A stretch of DNA of 64,000 bases from an uncultured Lachnospiraceae bacterium (GTDB lineage: Bacteria; Bacillota; Clostridia; Lachnospirales; Lachnospiraceae), in the NCBI GenBank assembly GCA_910588965.1, contig CAJUSO010000008.1:1-64000 (forward strand), in the 5' to 3' direction. Positions 43,201 to 51,355 of the stretch are shown here, one piece after another. The stretch's first letter is position 1; each line of letters starts with the position of its first letter. The notes beneath the pieces were generated by a model that searched no databases, was not told the DNA's origin, and was given only the letters and a program-made list of their open reading frames with translations. Position numbers and translations under genes: made by a program.

Positions 43201-43557
43201 TTAATTTCCTTTGTACTTATATATGACATCCATAATCTTCTCCTGGACAGGAAGCGCGTTCTTTAACACCTCTTTTGCCTCATAAGGCTTCTCCTTACGC
43301 AGTAAATCCGTCACCTGGCCATAGGCCTCATAAATCGGGGTAATGGACAGATTCCCGGACGCACCCTTGATTGCATGGGATTTCTCAATTATCTCACCAT
43401 AATCCTCACAGTCAAAATCTGCATCAAAGGAATATTTATCCATCATCTTAATGAATGAGCCCAGCATCTTCTCATAAAAAGCTGCATTCCCGCCAAGGCG
43501 GCCCAATCCCTCTTCTACGTTTACGCCTAAGTCCCTCAATTCGTCTAGCAGACCCAT
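43201..43557 (-). CDS. Hpt-domain phosphotransfer protein
   Basis: A 118-aa stand-alone histidine phosphotransfer domain, with the active-site motif SHAIKGASGNLS (His about 61). The rest is a four-helix bundle. ATG 43557 has AAAGGAG 9 nt upstream; a TTG one codon earlier is possible. It lies 74 bp downstream of the MCP gene, in the same direction, so it likely belongs to the FIST-MCP-Hpt set. Confidence 0.88.
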   Translation of the reverse strand: MGLLDELRDLGVNVEEGLGRLGGNAAFYEKMLGSFIKMMDKYSFDADFDCEDYGEIIEKSHAIKGASGNLSITPIYEAYGQVTDLLRKEKPYEAKEVLKNALPVQEKIMDVIYKYKGN

Positions 43558-43631
43558 CAATTACATCTCCTTTACCATTAAATTCTAAATCCAGCAAATA
43601 TATTTTATCATAACTCCTTGTCCCCTGCAAC

Positions 43632-44564
43632 TCATTCCTGGATAAGCGGCGAAATCTGGGACAGCATATTGTCCACATCTTCAAACATTGCCCCCTTCGT
43701 CGTGCCCAACGCACTTGCACGGGAAATATGGTGCATGACATCTTGGTATTGATCCCTGGTCTTATCGAAAAAGGCGCATAATCCCTGAAGTTCTGACCTG
43801 GATTCTTCAATCACGCCGGAAATCCCCGTCTGTACCGTGGCCGCCCCCTCTGCCGCCTGGGTAATCTTGTCGAACATTTCATAGGTCTCATTGACCTTTT
43901 CGATGCTCTGCTCCAATGCCTCCTGGGAATTGTCTATGCTGGCATTTAACTTCACCGTGCCCTGCTCCACATCCCCAATGCTCTTATTCACTTCCCGTAC
44001 CAGGCCTTTGATCTGGTCTGAAAGGCGCTTCACCTCCACAGCGACTACCGCAAACCCTTTCCCCCGCTCCCCAGCCTTTGCCGCCTCAATGGACGCATTT
44101 AATGCCAGGATATTGGTCTGCTCCGCAATAGAGACAATCTTGTCTGTGCAGGACTTTATCTGCCTTACAGCTACTTGGAAATCCTGGAATGTAGCCTCCA
44201 TTTCCCCAAAATGGCTCTCCACCTGGAGGGAACTATTCTTCAGATCCCCCACCCTGTCCTGTACCTGCCCCACAGACTGGGCAATCTCTTCCTTTACCTG
44301 CACAAACTGGCCGGACACTTCATTAATGCCTGAAAATGTCTGCTCAAAATCCTGCAGCTTTTCCTGGAATTCCTGCGTCTCCCGGAAAACGCTGCCAAAA
44401 GAGCTGCTCACCTTGCCCAGCTCGCGCAAGGTAGCCACCTCTTTTTCCACAAGGTCTTTTTGATATTCCCTTAAACTCCCTGTTACATGCAGCACAGGGG
44501 AAAGGTCTTTTTCTGCATTCTTCTTATCCCGCAGCCTATGCAAGGCTTTTCTCTTTACTGCCAT
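43632..44564 (-). CDS. Soluble methyl-accepting chemotaxis-like protein
   Basis: A 310-aa protein with no membrane helix or ligand domain: a predicted coiled coil leads into an MCP signalling domain. The hairpin tip is highly conserved (IAEQTNILALNASIEAAKAG, then GFAVVAVEVKRLS). AGAGGTG precedes ATG 44564. It lies 10 bp after the FIST gene, so input is probably from the FIST protein. No CheA/CheW appears in the window. Confidence 0.92.
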   Translation of the reverse strand: MAVKRKALHRLRDKKNAEKDLSPVLHVTGSLREYQKDLVEKEVATLRELGKVSSSFGSVFRETQEFQEKLQDFEQTFSGINEVSGQFVQVKEEIAQSVGQVQDRVGDLKNSSLQVESHFGEMEATFQDFQVAVRQIKSCTDKIVSIAEQTNILALNASIEAAKAGERGKGFAVVAVEVKRLSDQIKGLVREVNKSIGDVEQGTVKLNASIDNSQEALEQSIEKVNETYEMFDKITQAAEGAATVQTGISGVIEESRSELQGLCAFFDKTRDQYQDVMHHISRASALGTTKGAMFEDVDNMLSQISPLIQE

Positions 44565-44574
44565 ATTCACCTCT

Positions 44575-45627
44575 TTACTCAAATGCCACACATGTCATGG
44601 ATTGGTTGACAAATTGGTTGTTATAATGCTCCCCGTACCCCACCAGGCCCGCATGGCTGCCCAGGGCGCTCATTTCCTCCAAGTATTCCTGCATATACCG
44701 GTTCTCGCTGAATAGTTTGTACCGGAACAGGCAGTTCACGGAAAACACGGCTGAAATCCTTGGAAAATCCTTCTGGATTGCCTGGATGGTCCCCTTTACA
44801 ACCTTCCGGAAGTCGCTTAACTCCAAAAGCACCAGCACATCGGAATCATTCACCTGGCGGAAACAGGCAAGCGCGTTCCCGCTGACCTCCTTGATGGATA
44901 TGATGCAGACATCATCCCCATTCAGCTTGCCAAAGGGGTTTTTGAAGGTCTGGGTCAATATTTCCTGCTCTGTCACATGGAGGATTTCCTGGTACGTCTG
45001 CTTGGCAGGCCTCCCATTCAGTTCCCCAATGATATATTTTTCCTTGTCTGTCTTGGAAGCAATAAAGCGGTAATTATCCAGCTTGTGGTAGATATTCTCC
45101 TTGTATGCCCTTACCCTTCCGTTCTGGTTCCGGATCATTGCATAAGCCACCGCATCCTTGTAGACCTGGCCGTTTGCAGACACCATCCCGGCATCCCCGG
45201 TCCCGCCCACAAGGGAAATATTCCGGCGCTTCAGCACGCTGTATATCGTTGTCAGGACACAGGCGTCATTCCCCGTGCAGAAATCAATACAGACCGTATC
45301 CTTCTGGGAGCCATTTACTGCCTCCACGTCCTGCTTTAGGCGGTTAATGTATTTGACCGGCATCACAGAGGCCTGCTCCAGCACATTCGCCGCCGCAGCC
45401 ACCCCGTGGAAGGCAATGACGCTTACGCCCCTTTCCACCATCTTCCTGGCATATCCCATACCAATGCACCCGATGCTCGGAACTTTGGGGAAAAGTTCCT
45501 CCAACTTCTTTACATGCCCCTCAAACTGCCCCTGATTTGAAATCAGCATTACAAACTGCGGGTCCTGCAGCCCACGGACTGCCTCCTTCAAGTCCCCGCT
45601 TTGACTCATACCAAAAAATTGTCTCAC
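44575..45627 (-). CDS. FIST-domain sensor protein
   Basis: A 350-aa protein with FIST N and C domains, a sensor module often linked to chemotaxis receptors and kinases. Visible cues: LPSIGCIGMG-like strand near the N-terminus, CIDFCTGNDACVLTTIYSVL, SLVGGTGDAGMV, the GRPAKQTYQEIL helix typical of FIST, and a FIST_C end (FSVNCLFRYKLFSE, GLVGYGEHYNNQFVNQS). Ligand unknown; amino acids have been proposed for the family. Start GTG 45627 has GAGAGGAG upstream. It precedes the MCP gene by 10 bp. Confidence 0.88.
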   Translation of the reverse strand: MRQFFGMSQSGDLKEAVRGLQDPQFVMLISNQGQFEGHVKKLEELFPKVPSIGCIGMGYARKMVERGVSVIAFHGVAAAANVLEQASVMPVKYINRLKQDVEAVNGSQKDTVCIDFCTGNDACVLTTIYSVLKRRNISLVGGTGDAGMVSANGQVYKDAVAYAMIRNQNGRVRAYKENIYHKLDNYRFIASKTDKEKYIIGELNGRPAKQTYQEILHVTEQEILTQTFKNPFGKLNGDDVCIISIKEVSGNALACFRQVNDSDVLVLLELSDFRKVVKGTIQAIQKDFPRISAVFSVNCLFRYKLFSENRYMQEYLEEMSALGSHAGLVGYGEHYNNQFVNQSMTCVAFE

Positions 45628-45666
45628 TGTATGCTCCTCTCTTCCCTAACATATTTCCGTGTGCCC

Positions 45667-46296
45667 CTACCATCCACAAACCCGCATCGCTGCCTGTGCC
45701 ATCCACTCCAGCACTGCTGTATTGGCATAGTCCAATGGCTCCCTCAGAATCCCGGTATACAGGCAGAGGAACAGCAGAGGCATGGCAAGCCTCCCAATCC
45801 TGCCATAAAGCCCCCGGATCCCCGGAACCAATTCCTCCAGCACATGGGAGCCGTCCAAAGGGGGGATTGGGATCAGGTTAAATGTGCCAAGGCCTATATT
45901 AATAGCCGCCAGATAAGAAAACCAGATGCCCTCATGCCCTGCCATGCTGGCAGCCACAAATAGCAGCATCCCCAAAAAAGCCAGGACGTAATTCATCAAA
46001 GGCCCTGCCAGGGACACCAGGACTGTCCCCACCCTCCGGTTCTTATAGCTGGCAGGATTAATCTGGACAGGCTTGGCCCAGCCCATCCCAAACAGCAGCA
46101 GGCACAGCGTCCCCATAAGGTCCAGGTGGGCAAAGGGGTTCAGGCTCAGCCGCCCTTGCCGCTTCGGCGTCGGGTCCCCCAGCTTATAGGAGACAAACCC
46201 ATGGGCAAATTCATGGCAAGTAATTGCCAGCAAGATGGCTGGGACCATATACAGCATATCCTTAAGATATTCTACTGAAAACAGATGCCTTAGCAT
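45667..46296 (-). CDS. Site-2 protease family (M50) membrane protease
   Basis: A 209-aa intramembrane metalloprotease-like protein with about five helices. The zinc motif is CHEFAHG, and the third ligand is in NLIPIPPLDGSH. No PDZ domain is present, as in the YwhC-type small members. It lies 39 bp upstream of the FIST gene. The ribosome binding site is weak, and ATG 46296 is the best of the candidate starts. Confidence 0.87.
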   Translation of the reverse strand: MLRHLFSVEYLKDMLYMVPAILLAITCHEFAHGFVSYKLGDPTPKRQGRLSLNPFAHLDLMGTLCLLLFGMGWAKPVQINPASYKNRRVGTVLVSLAGPLMNYVLAFLGMLLFVAASMAGHEGIWFSYLAAINIGLGTFNLIPIPPLDGSHVLEELVPGIRGLYGRIGRLAMPLLFLCLYTGILREPLDYANTAVLEWMAQAAMRVCGW

Positions 46297-46597
46297 ATTC
46301 TTATACCTACGCCTTTCCCTCTTCTAGTATCCTTTTGCTTGATGGAATTATATGTATGCCTTATTGAACATCGTTGCTCCAACAGATATATACTAACACA
46401 CATAAGGCATATAATCCAGCAAAATATTTGAAACAGGGCAATGTGGCTAGCCTGCTCCAAGTCCCCTACCCCATCAACCTTGAGGGATACGATAAAAAAG
46501 GAGCGTGTTCCAAGGGAAAACGGAATACGCCCCATCGCTTTGTTGATTCCTAGCTATGTACTTCCAGCTTCCTACTCACAACCCACGCCCCTTAGCC
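46297..46597. other. Gene-free region after spoVG
   Basis: Holds the spoVG terminator (46494-46533). An 81-codon frame here lacks a ribosome binding site and family resemblance, so I do not call it. Confidence 0.5.
46494..46533 (-). terminator. Intrinsic terminator after spoVG
   Basis: On the minus strand GGGGCGTATTCC pairs with GGAACACGCTCC (one non-canonical and one G-U pair), followed by six U. Confidence 0.8.
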
Positions 46598-46888
46598 CTA
46601 AACCGGAGCCTCCCCTTCTGTCCCTGGCGCTTGCGCCGTTTCTGCCTGGTAATGTTCCAGGATAATACGCTGTATCGTCTCCCTTGTCTGTGAATTGATT
46701 GGGTGTGCGATATCACGGTACTCGCCGTCTGCCGCCTTCCTGCTCGGCATTGCGATGAACAGGCCTTTCTCGCCCTCGATTACCTTAATGTCGTGGACTA
46801 CGAATTCTTCATCAAGCGTGATAGAAACCACCGCCCGCATTTTCCCTTCCTTTTCCACCTTACGGATCCTCACGTCTGTAATCTGCAT
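46598..46888 (-). CDS. spoVG: SpoVG regulator
   Basis: A 96-aa RNA/DNA-binding regulator of the SpoVG family, affecting asymmetric division and other processes. Features: MQITDVRIRKVEKEGKMRAVVSI, the AMPSRKAADGEYRDIAHPIN signature, and a variable C-terminus. ATG 46888 has GGGGGCGG upstream. It lies about 70 bp after glgD. Confidence 0.95.
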   Translation of the reverse strand: MQITDVRIRKVEKEGKMRAVVSITLDEEFVVHDIKVIEGEKGLFIAMPSRKAADGEYRDIAHPINSQTRETIQRIILEHYQAETAQAPGTEGEAPV

Positions 46889-46959
46889 ATTTCCGCCCCC
46901 TTTTATGCCATTCCCCCTCCCGCCGAAGCCAGCCGCCAATAGCCGCATGCAGCGGAAGG

Positions 46960-48075
46960 TCAAATCACATATCTTTCGTTGTGTTCATATACTACTTTAA
47001 TGCCGTCGCCGCCGCTGAAATATGTATTGGCACGCAGCGTATCCCGGCTCTCTACAATGCAGTTCTCAATATGGGTGTTGTCCCCGATATACACGTCATT
47101 TAATATTATGGAATTTTTAATCACACAATTTTTCCCTACAAACACTTTTTTGAACAGGATAGAATTCTCCACCTTGCTGTTAATGATACACCCGCTGGAA
47201 ATCAAGCTGTTGCGCACCTCAGAACCCACATTGTACTTGGCTGGCGGCAAGTCGTCCACCTTAGAATATACCTTCGGCTCATTACGGAAAAAAGCGCGCA
47301 CTTTGGGGTCTAAAAATTCCATGTTCGTCCTATAATAAGACTCAACCGTTGCGATATTGCTCCAATAGTCTTCTAATTTATACCCATAAATCCTCTTCAT
47401 ATTCTTGTAGCGGATAAGGATATCCGTCACAAAATCATAACGCCCTTCCTCCGCACACCGCTCTAACATCTCTATCAGCTGGCGCCTGCGGATAATATAA
47501 ATCCCAGCCGAAATGGTATTGGACTGTGCCACCATGGGCTTCTCTTCATACTCCACAATCCTGGAATCTTCGTTCATGCGCACCACGCCGAAACGGCTCA
47601 CATCCTCCCCCACGGGCATATCTTTACAGACAATCGTAATATCTGCCTTCTTGCTGATATGGTATTCCAGGACCTTATTGTAATCCAGCTTGTAAACACA
47701 GTCCCCAGCCGTTATGATCACATAAGGCTCATGGCTCCTCTTTAGGAAATCCAGGTTCCGGTACATGGCATCCGCCGTGCCCCGGTACCACCATGCATTG
47801 TCTGAGGTGACAGTGGGGTTGAATACATAAAGGCCGCCCTGCTTCCTGCCGAAATCCCACCATTTCGAGGAACTTAAGTGCTCATTCAGGCTCCTTGCGT
47901 TATACTGGGCCAATATGGCCACTTTCTGGATATGGGAGTTGCTCATGTTGCTGAGCGCAAAATCAATACACCGGTAACTGCCGCCAATGGGCATGGCCGC
48001 TATGGCCCTCTTTTTGGAAAGTTCCTGTATCCTGCTGTTATTCCCGCCTGCTAATATTATCCCTAATGCCTTCAT
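46960..48075 (-). CDS. glgD: ADP-glucose pyrophosphorylase subunit GlgD
   Basis: A 371-aa regulatory/inactive-like subunit of glucose-1-phosphate adenylyltransferase. Features: MKALGIILAGGNNSRIQELSK (the usual Arg/Lys signature is altered), IDFALSNMSNS, ITAGDCVYKLDY, then a left-handed beta-helix C-terminus (NSLISSGCIINSKVENSILF). Its start overlaps the glgC stop by 4 bp. In Firmicutes GlgD boosts GlgC activity in a heterotetramer. Confidence 0.94.
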   Translation of the reverse strand: MKALGIILAGGNNSRIQELSKKRAIAAMPIGGSYRCIDFALSNMSNSHIQKVAILAQYNARSLNEHLSSSKWWDFGRKQGGLYVFNPTVTSDNAWWYRGTADAMYRNLDFLKRSHEPYVIITAGDCVYKLDYNKVLEYHISKKADITIVCKDMPVGEDVSRFGVVRMNEDSRIVEYEEKPMVAQSNTISAGIYIIRRRQLIEMLERCAEEGRYDFVTDILIRYKNMKRIYGYKLEDYWSNIATVESYYRTNMEFLDPKVRAFFRNEPKVYSKVDDLPPAKYNVGSEVRNSLISSGCIINSKVENSILFKKVFVGKNCVIKNSIILNDVYIGDNTHIENCIVESRDTLRANTYFSGGDGIKVVYEHNERYVI

Positions 48076-49346
48076 ACTCTGTCACCTGCCTTAACTATTG
48101 ATTCCCCGCTCGCCAAAATGCCGTCTGGATAGTCTTCCTTGGCTGTCACGCCTGCAATCGCCGTATTTTTCCCAACCTTAACGCCAGATGGGATGACGGA
48201 GTCCTCCCCAATGGTCACAAGGCCAAAGGAGTAGACGCTCTTATTCATCTTGTTCTCCACTTCTTCCCCGACCCCAAGCTCCACGTTGCTGCCAATCTTC
48301 ACATTCTCTGCAATGATGGACTTGGTGATGGTCACGTTATCGCCAATCACCGTATCCCGCATAATGATGGAATCATGCACCACGGAATTTTTGCCGATTG
48401 TAACGCCGGAGCCAATCACGGAGCCATGGACTTCCCCATAGATTTCAGACCCTTCCCCGATAATGCACCGCTCTGTCACGGCATCCTCTGCAATATACTG
48501 GGGCTCAATGGCATCGCTTTTGGTGTAAATCTTCCAGTATTCCTCATACAAGTTGAATTCTGGGATCAAATCAATCAGCTCCATATTGGCTTCCCAATAA
48601 GAGCCAAGGGTCCCCACGTCCTTCCAGTAGCCGTTGTACTCATACGCGAAAAGACGGCGGCCGTTCTCCCGGCAGTATGGGATAATATGCTTGCCGAAAT
48701 CACAGTTGCTCTGCTCAGACATTGTGACCAGGGCTTCCTTGAGCACGCTCCAGTTAAAAATGTAGATGCCCATGGACGCCAGGTTGCTCCTGGGGTTCTC
48801 AGGCTTCTCCTCAAACTCTAAAATCTGCTTGTTCTCATCTGTGATTACAAGCCCAAAGCGGCTTGCTTCCTCCCAGGGCACCGGCATGGCGGCAATGGTA
48901 ACGTCCGCCTGGTTCTCCTTATGGAAATCCAGCATCACTTCATAATTCATCTTGTAGATGTGGTCTCCGGACAGGATCAGCACGTATTCCGGGTTATAGC
49001 TATCAATATAATTCAGGTTCTGGTAGATAGCATTCGCCGTCCCAGTATACCATTCGCTGTTATCGCTTTTCTCATAGGGGGGAAGGACGGTCACCCCTCC
49101 ATTGTTGCGGTCCAAGTCCCAGGGGATGCCAATCCCGATATGGGCGTTCAGCCGCAGCGGCTGGTATTGGGTCAGGACGCCTACGGTATCTATCCCGGAA
49201 TTCACACAGTTGCTTAATGGAAAATCAATAATACGGTACTTGCCGCCGAATGCCACGGCAGGCTTTGCCACATCTGAAGTCAATACGCCAAGCCGGCTCC
49301 CCTGGCCGCCTGCCAAAAGCATGGCTATCATTTCTTTACGAATCAT
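48072..49346 (-). CDS. glgC: Glucose-1-phosphate adenylyltransferase
   Basis: Makes ADP-glucose from ATP and glucose 1-phosphate for glycogen synthesis. About 424 aa. Signatures: AMLLAGGQGSRLGVLTSDVAKPAV, WYTGTANAIYQN, LILSGDHIYKMNY, EFEEKP and a C-terminal beta-helix. ATG 49346 has GAGGTGA upstream; a GTG at 49355 lies inside that signal. A minus-strand TATAAT with a TG extension lies at 49408-49403. No glycogen synthase or branching enzyme gene is in the window. Confidence 0.95.
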   Translation of the reverse strand: MIRKEMIAMLLAGGQGSRLGVLTSDVAKPAVAFGGKYRIIDFPLSNCVNSGIDTVGVLTQYQPLRLNAHIGIGIPWDLDRNNGGVTVLPPYEKSDNSEWYTGTANAIYQNLNYIDSYNPEYVLILSGDHIYKMNYEVMLDFHKENQADVTIAAMPVPWEEASRFGLVITDENKQILEFEEKPENPRSNLASMGIYIFNWSVLKEALVTMSEQSNCDFGKHIIPYCRENGRRLFAYEYNGYWKDVGTLGSYWEANMELIDLIPEFNLYEEYWKIYTKSDAIEPQYIAEDAVTERCIIGEGSEIYGEVHGSVIGSGVTIGKNSVVHDSIIMRDTVIGDNVTITKSIIAENVKIGSNVELGVGEEVENKMNKSVYSFGLVTIGEDSVIPSGVKVGKNTAIAGVTAKEDYPDGILASGESIVKAGDRV

Positions 49347-49664
49347 GTCTCTCACCTCTCGTCAATAAATTTCTTCATGCTAAGTGTTATGCCCGTAGGG
49401 TAATTATACCACAAAAGAATCCTTTCGTACACATATTTCACAATTTTTTTAAGATAGAAAAGGGATTTTTGTCAAATCATACAAAAAAGATAGGTAAATT
49501 TTAACAAAATGATGACACATTCACGTTCATACAAAGGATTTTCGGTTTGCAAAATGGATAGGGTTGGTATAAAATATAGATGAGCCAAAATTACGGGGGG
49601 TTGCAAGGGATACAAGAAGGGCGTTGCAGAAAACCAACTATAGAAAGAATGGCAGGTAAGACCT
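49347..49664. other. Divergent promoters of glgC and murC
   Basis: An AT-rich region of about 320 bp. For glgC, an extended -10 (TGTGGTATAAT on the minus strand, 49403-49408). For murC, TTGCAA near 49547, an extended TGGTATAAAAT around 49565-49575. No gene is seen. Confidence 0.5.
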
Positions 49665-51044
49665 ATGTATAAGATTAATTTTATGGAACCGGTGCATTTA
49701 CATTTTATTGGGATTGGCGGCATCAGCATGAGCGGGCTGGCAGAAATCCTGCTGAAAGAGCATTTTGTGATATCAGGGTCGGATTCCAAGGAAACAGCGC
49801 TGACGAAGCGCCTAGGGCAGCTGGGGGCGGAAGTTTTTTATGGGCAGCGGGCATCCAACCTAAAGGATGGCGTGCAGGCCGTGGTTTATACAGCGGCAAT
49901 CCACGGGGACAACCCGGAACTCAAGGCCGCAAAGGAAAAGGGGGTCCCTACCCTAAGCAGGGCGGAGCTTCTGGGGCAGATCATGGATAATTATAAACAG
50001 TCTATTGCGGTGGCCGGGACCCATGGGAAGACCACCACCACATCCATGGTGACGCATATCCTGCTGGAAGCCTGCACAGACCCTACCGTGTCCGTGGGGG
50101 GGATTTTAAAAGCCATCCAAGGGAATATCCGGGTAGGCAGCTCAGAGGTATTCCTAACAGAAGCCTGTGAGTATACGAACAGCTTTTTCCATTTTTACCC
50201 AAAATATGGGATAATCCTGAATATTGAGGAAGACCATATGGACTTTTTCAAGGATCTGGCAGACATCCGGAAGTCTTTCCGCCGTTTTGCAGAGAATGTC
50301 CAGCCGGGAGGGACGTTGCTCCTAAATGCAGAAATCCCTGGCCTAAGGGAATTCACGGAAGGCCTTCCCTGCAAATCTGTTACTTATGGGCTGGAAGGAA
50401 CCGGGGAGTACCATGCCGCCAGCCTAACATTCCAGAAGGACGGGCGTCCCAGGTTCGACCTTGTGCACGGGCAGGAGACTGTGGGGCCCATCGCAATGGA
50501 AGTGCCAGGGCTCCATAATGTGTCCAATGCCGTAGCCGCCTGTGCGCTTGGGCTGGAAATGGGCATCCCGTTTCCCTGCATCCAGAAGGCCCTGGCCGGG
50601 TTCGGCGGGACTGCCCGGCGGTTTGAGCATAAAGGCAGCCTGGGGGGGATTACGATCGTGGACGATTATGCGCACCACCCTACCGAAATCGCAGCTACCC
50701 TGGCGGCTGCCAAAAACTGCGGGGGCGGGCGGATTGTCTGTGTGTTCCAGCCCCATACTTATACGCGCACAAAGGCTTTCATGGATGAGTTCGCACAGAG
50801 CCTGGCAGCGGCAGACGTGGTAGTGCTGGCCGATATTTATGCGGCCAGGGAAACGGATACCCTCGGCATCAGTTCCAAAGACCTCCAGAAAAAGTTACAA
50901 AAACTGGGCTGCGCATGCCATTATTTTCCCTCTTTTGACGAAATTGAAGATTTCCTGTTAAAAAATTGTATAAACGGTGACTTGTTGATAACTATGGGCG
51001 CCGGAGACATTGTACAAGTTGGGGAACACCTGCTTGGACAATAG
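49665..51044 (+). CDS. murC: UDP-N-acetylmuramate--L-alanine ligase
   Basis: Adds L-Ala to UDP-MurNAc in cytosolic peptidoglycan synthesis. A 459-aa Mur ligase: HFIGIGGISMSGLAEILL Rossmann-like N-domain, the ATP loop GTHGKTTTTSMVTHIL, EACEYTNSFFHFYP, and EEDHMDFF in the central domain. The C-terminal domain has DDYAHHPTEI. The ATG has a modest GGCAGG site. The stop codon is directly followed by two DnaA boxes. Confidence 0.96.
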   Translation: MYKINFMEPVHLHFIGIGGISMSGLAEILLKEHFVISGSDSKETALTKRLGQLGAEVFYGQRASNLKDGVQAVVYTAAIHGDNPELKAAKEKGVPTLSRAELLGQIMDNYKQSIAVAGTHGKTTTTSMVTHILLEACTDPTVSVGGILKAIQGNIRVGSSEVFLTEACEYTNSFFHFYPKYGIILNIEEDHMDFFKDLADIRKSFRRFAENVQPGGTLLLNAEIPGLREFTEGLPCKSVTYGLEGTGEYHAASLTFQKDGRPRFDLVHGQETVGPIAMEVPGLHNVSNAVAACALGLEMGIPFPCIQKALAGFGGTARRFEHKGSLGGITIVDDYAHHPTEIAATLAAAKNCGGGRIVCVFQPHTYTRTKAFMDEFAQSLAAADVVVLADIYAARETDTLGISSKDLQKKLQKLGCACHYFPSFDEIEDFLLKNCINGDLLITMGAGDIVQVGEHLLGQ

Positions 51045-51227
51045 TTATCCACATTATCCACATCCGATTGGGGAAAACTTTTCCATGGGGATGTGGATTT
51101 TTAAGTTAACATAAAGCTTTTTTTCCACCATTCGACAAGATTCCCCTTTTTTCGGTAAAATGCGGGAAAATCCGCACTTCGAGGTGTTTGGCGGAAATTT
51201 TTATCCACATTATCCACACTATCCACA
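51045..51227 (+). other. DnaA-box cluster
   Basis: Perfect TTATCCACA boxes at 51045-51053, 51054-51062, 51201-51209 and 51210-51218, plus CTATCCACA at 51219-51227. They form gapless 9-bp tandem arrays of two and three. Near-matches lie between (TGTGGATTT at 51092-51100; TTTTCCACC near 51121). The AT-rich centre (51096-51125) has TTTTTAAGTTAAC. Confidence 0.85.
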
Positions 51228-51273
51228 ATTGCCCAATGCCTTGTATTTTCTGGCTTTACAGGAAAAATTCCAC

Positions 51274-51302
51274 TTCTCAATTTGCCTTTTATGTGCTATA
51301 CT
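51274..51302 (+). promoter_or_regulatory. Likely dnaD-dnaI promoter
   Basis: TTCTCA (51274-51279), 17 bp, TATACT (51297-51302), 54 bp before the dnaD start and 47 bp after the last DnaA box. Confidence 0.55.
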
Positions 51303-51355
51303 TTAAGGCACATTGAAAGGTACTGGATCCTTAAAAAACGAACCTGGAGGGTATT

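Noticed and set aside
46290..46535. 81-codon minus-strand frame after spoVG
   Set aside because: No good ribosome binding site, no recognisable domain, and it contains the spoVG terminator.
51045..51355. Chromosomal origin oriC
   Set aside because: dnaA and dnaN are absent and the flanking genes are murC and dnaD, so I call it a DnaA-box cluster only. Skew analysis of the full chromosome would decide.
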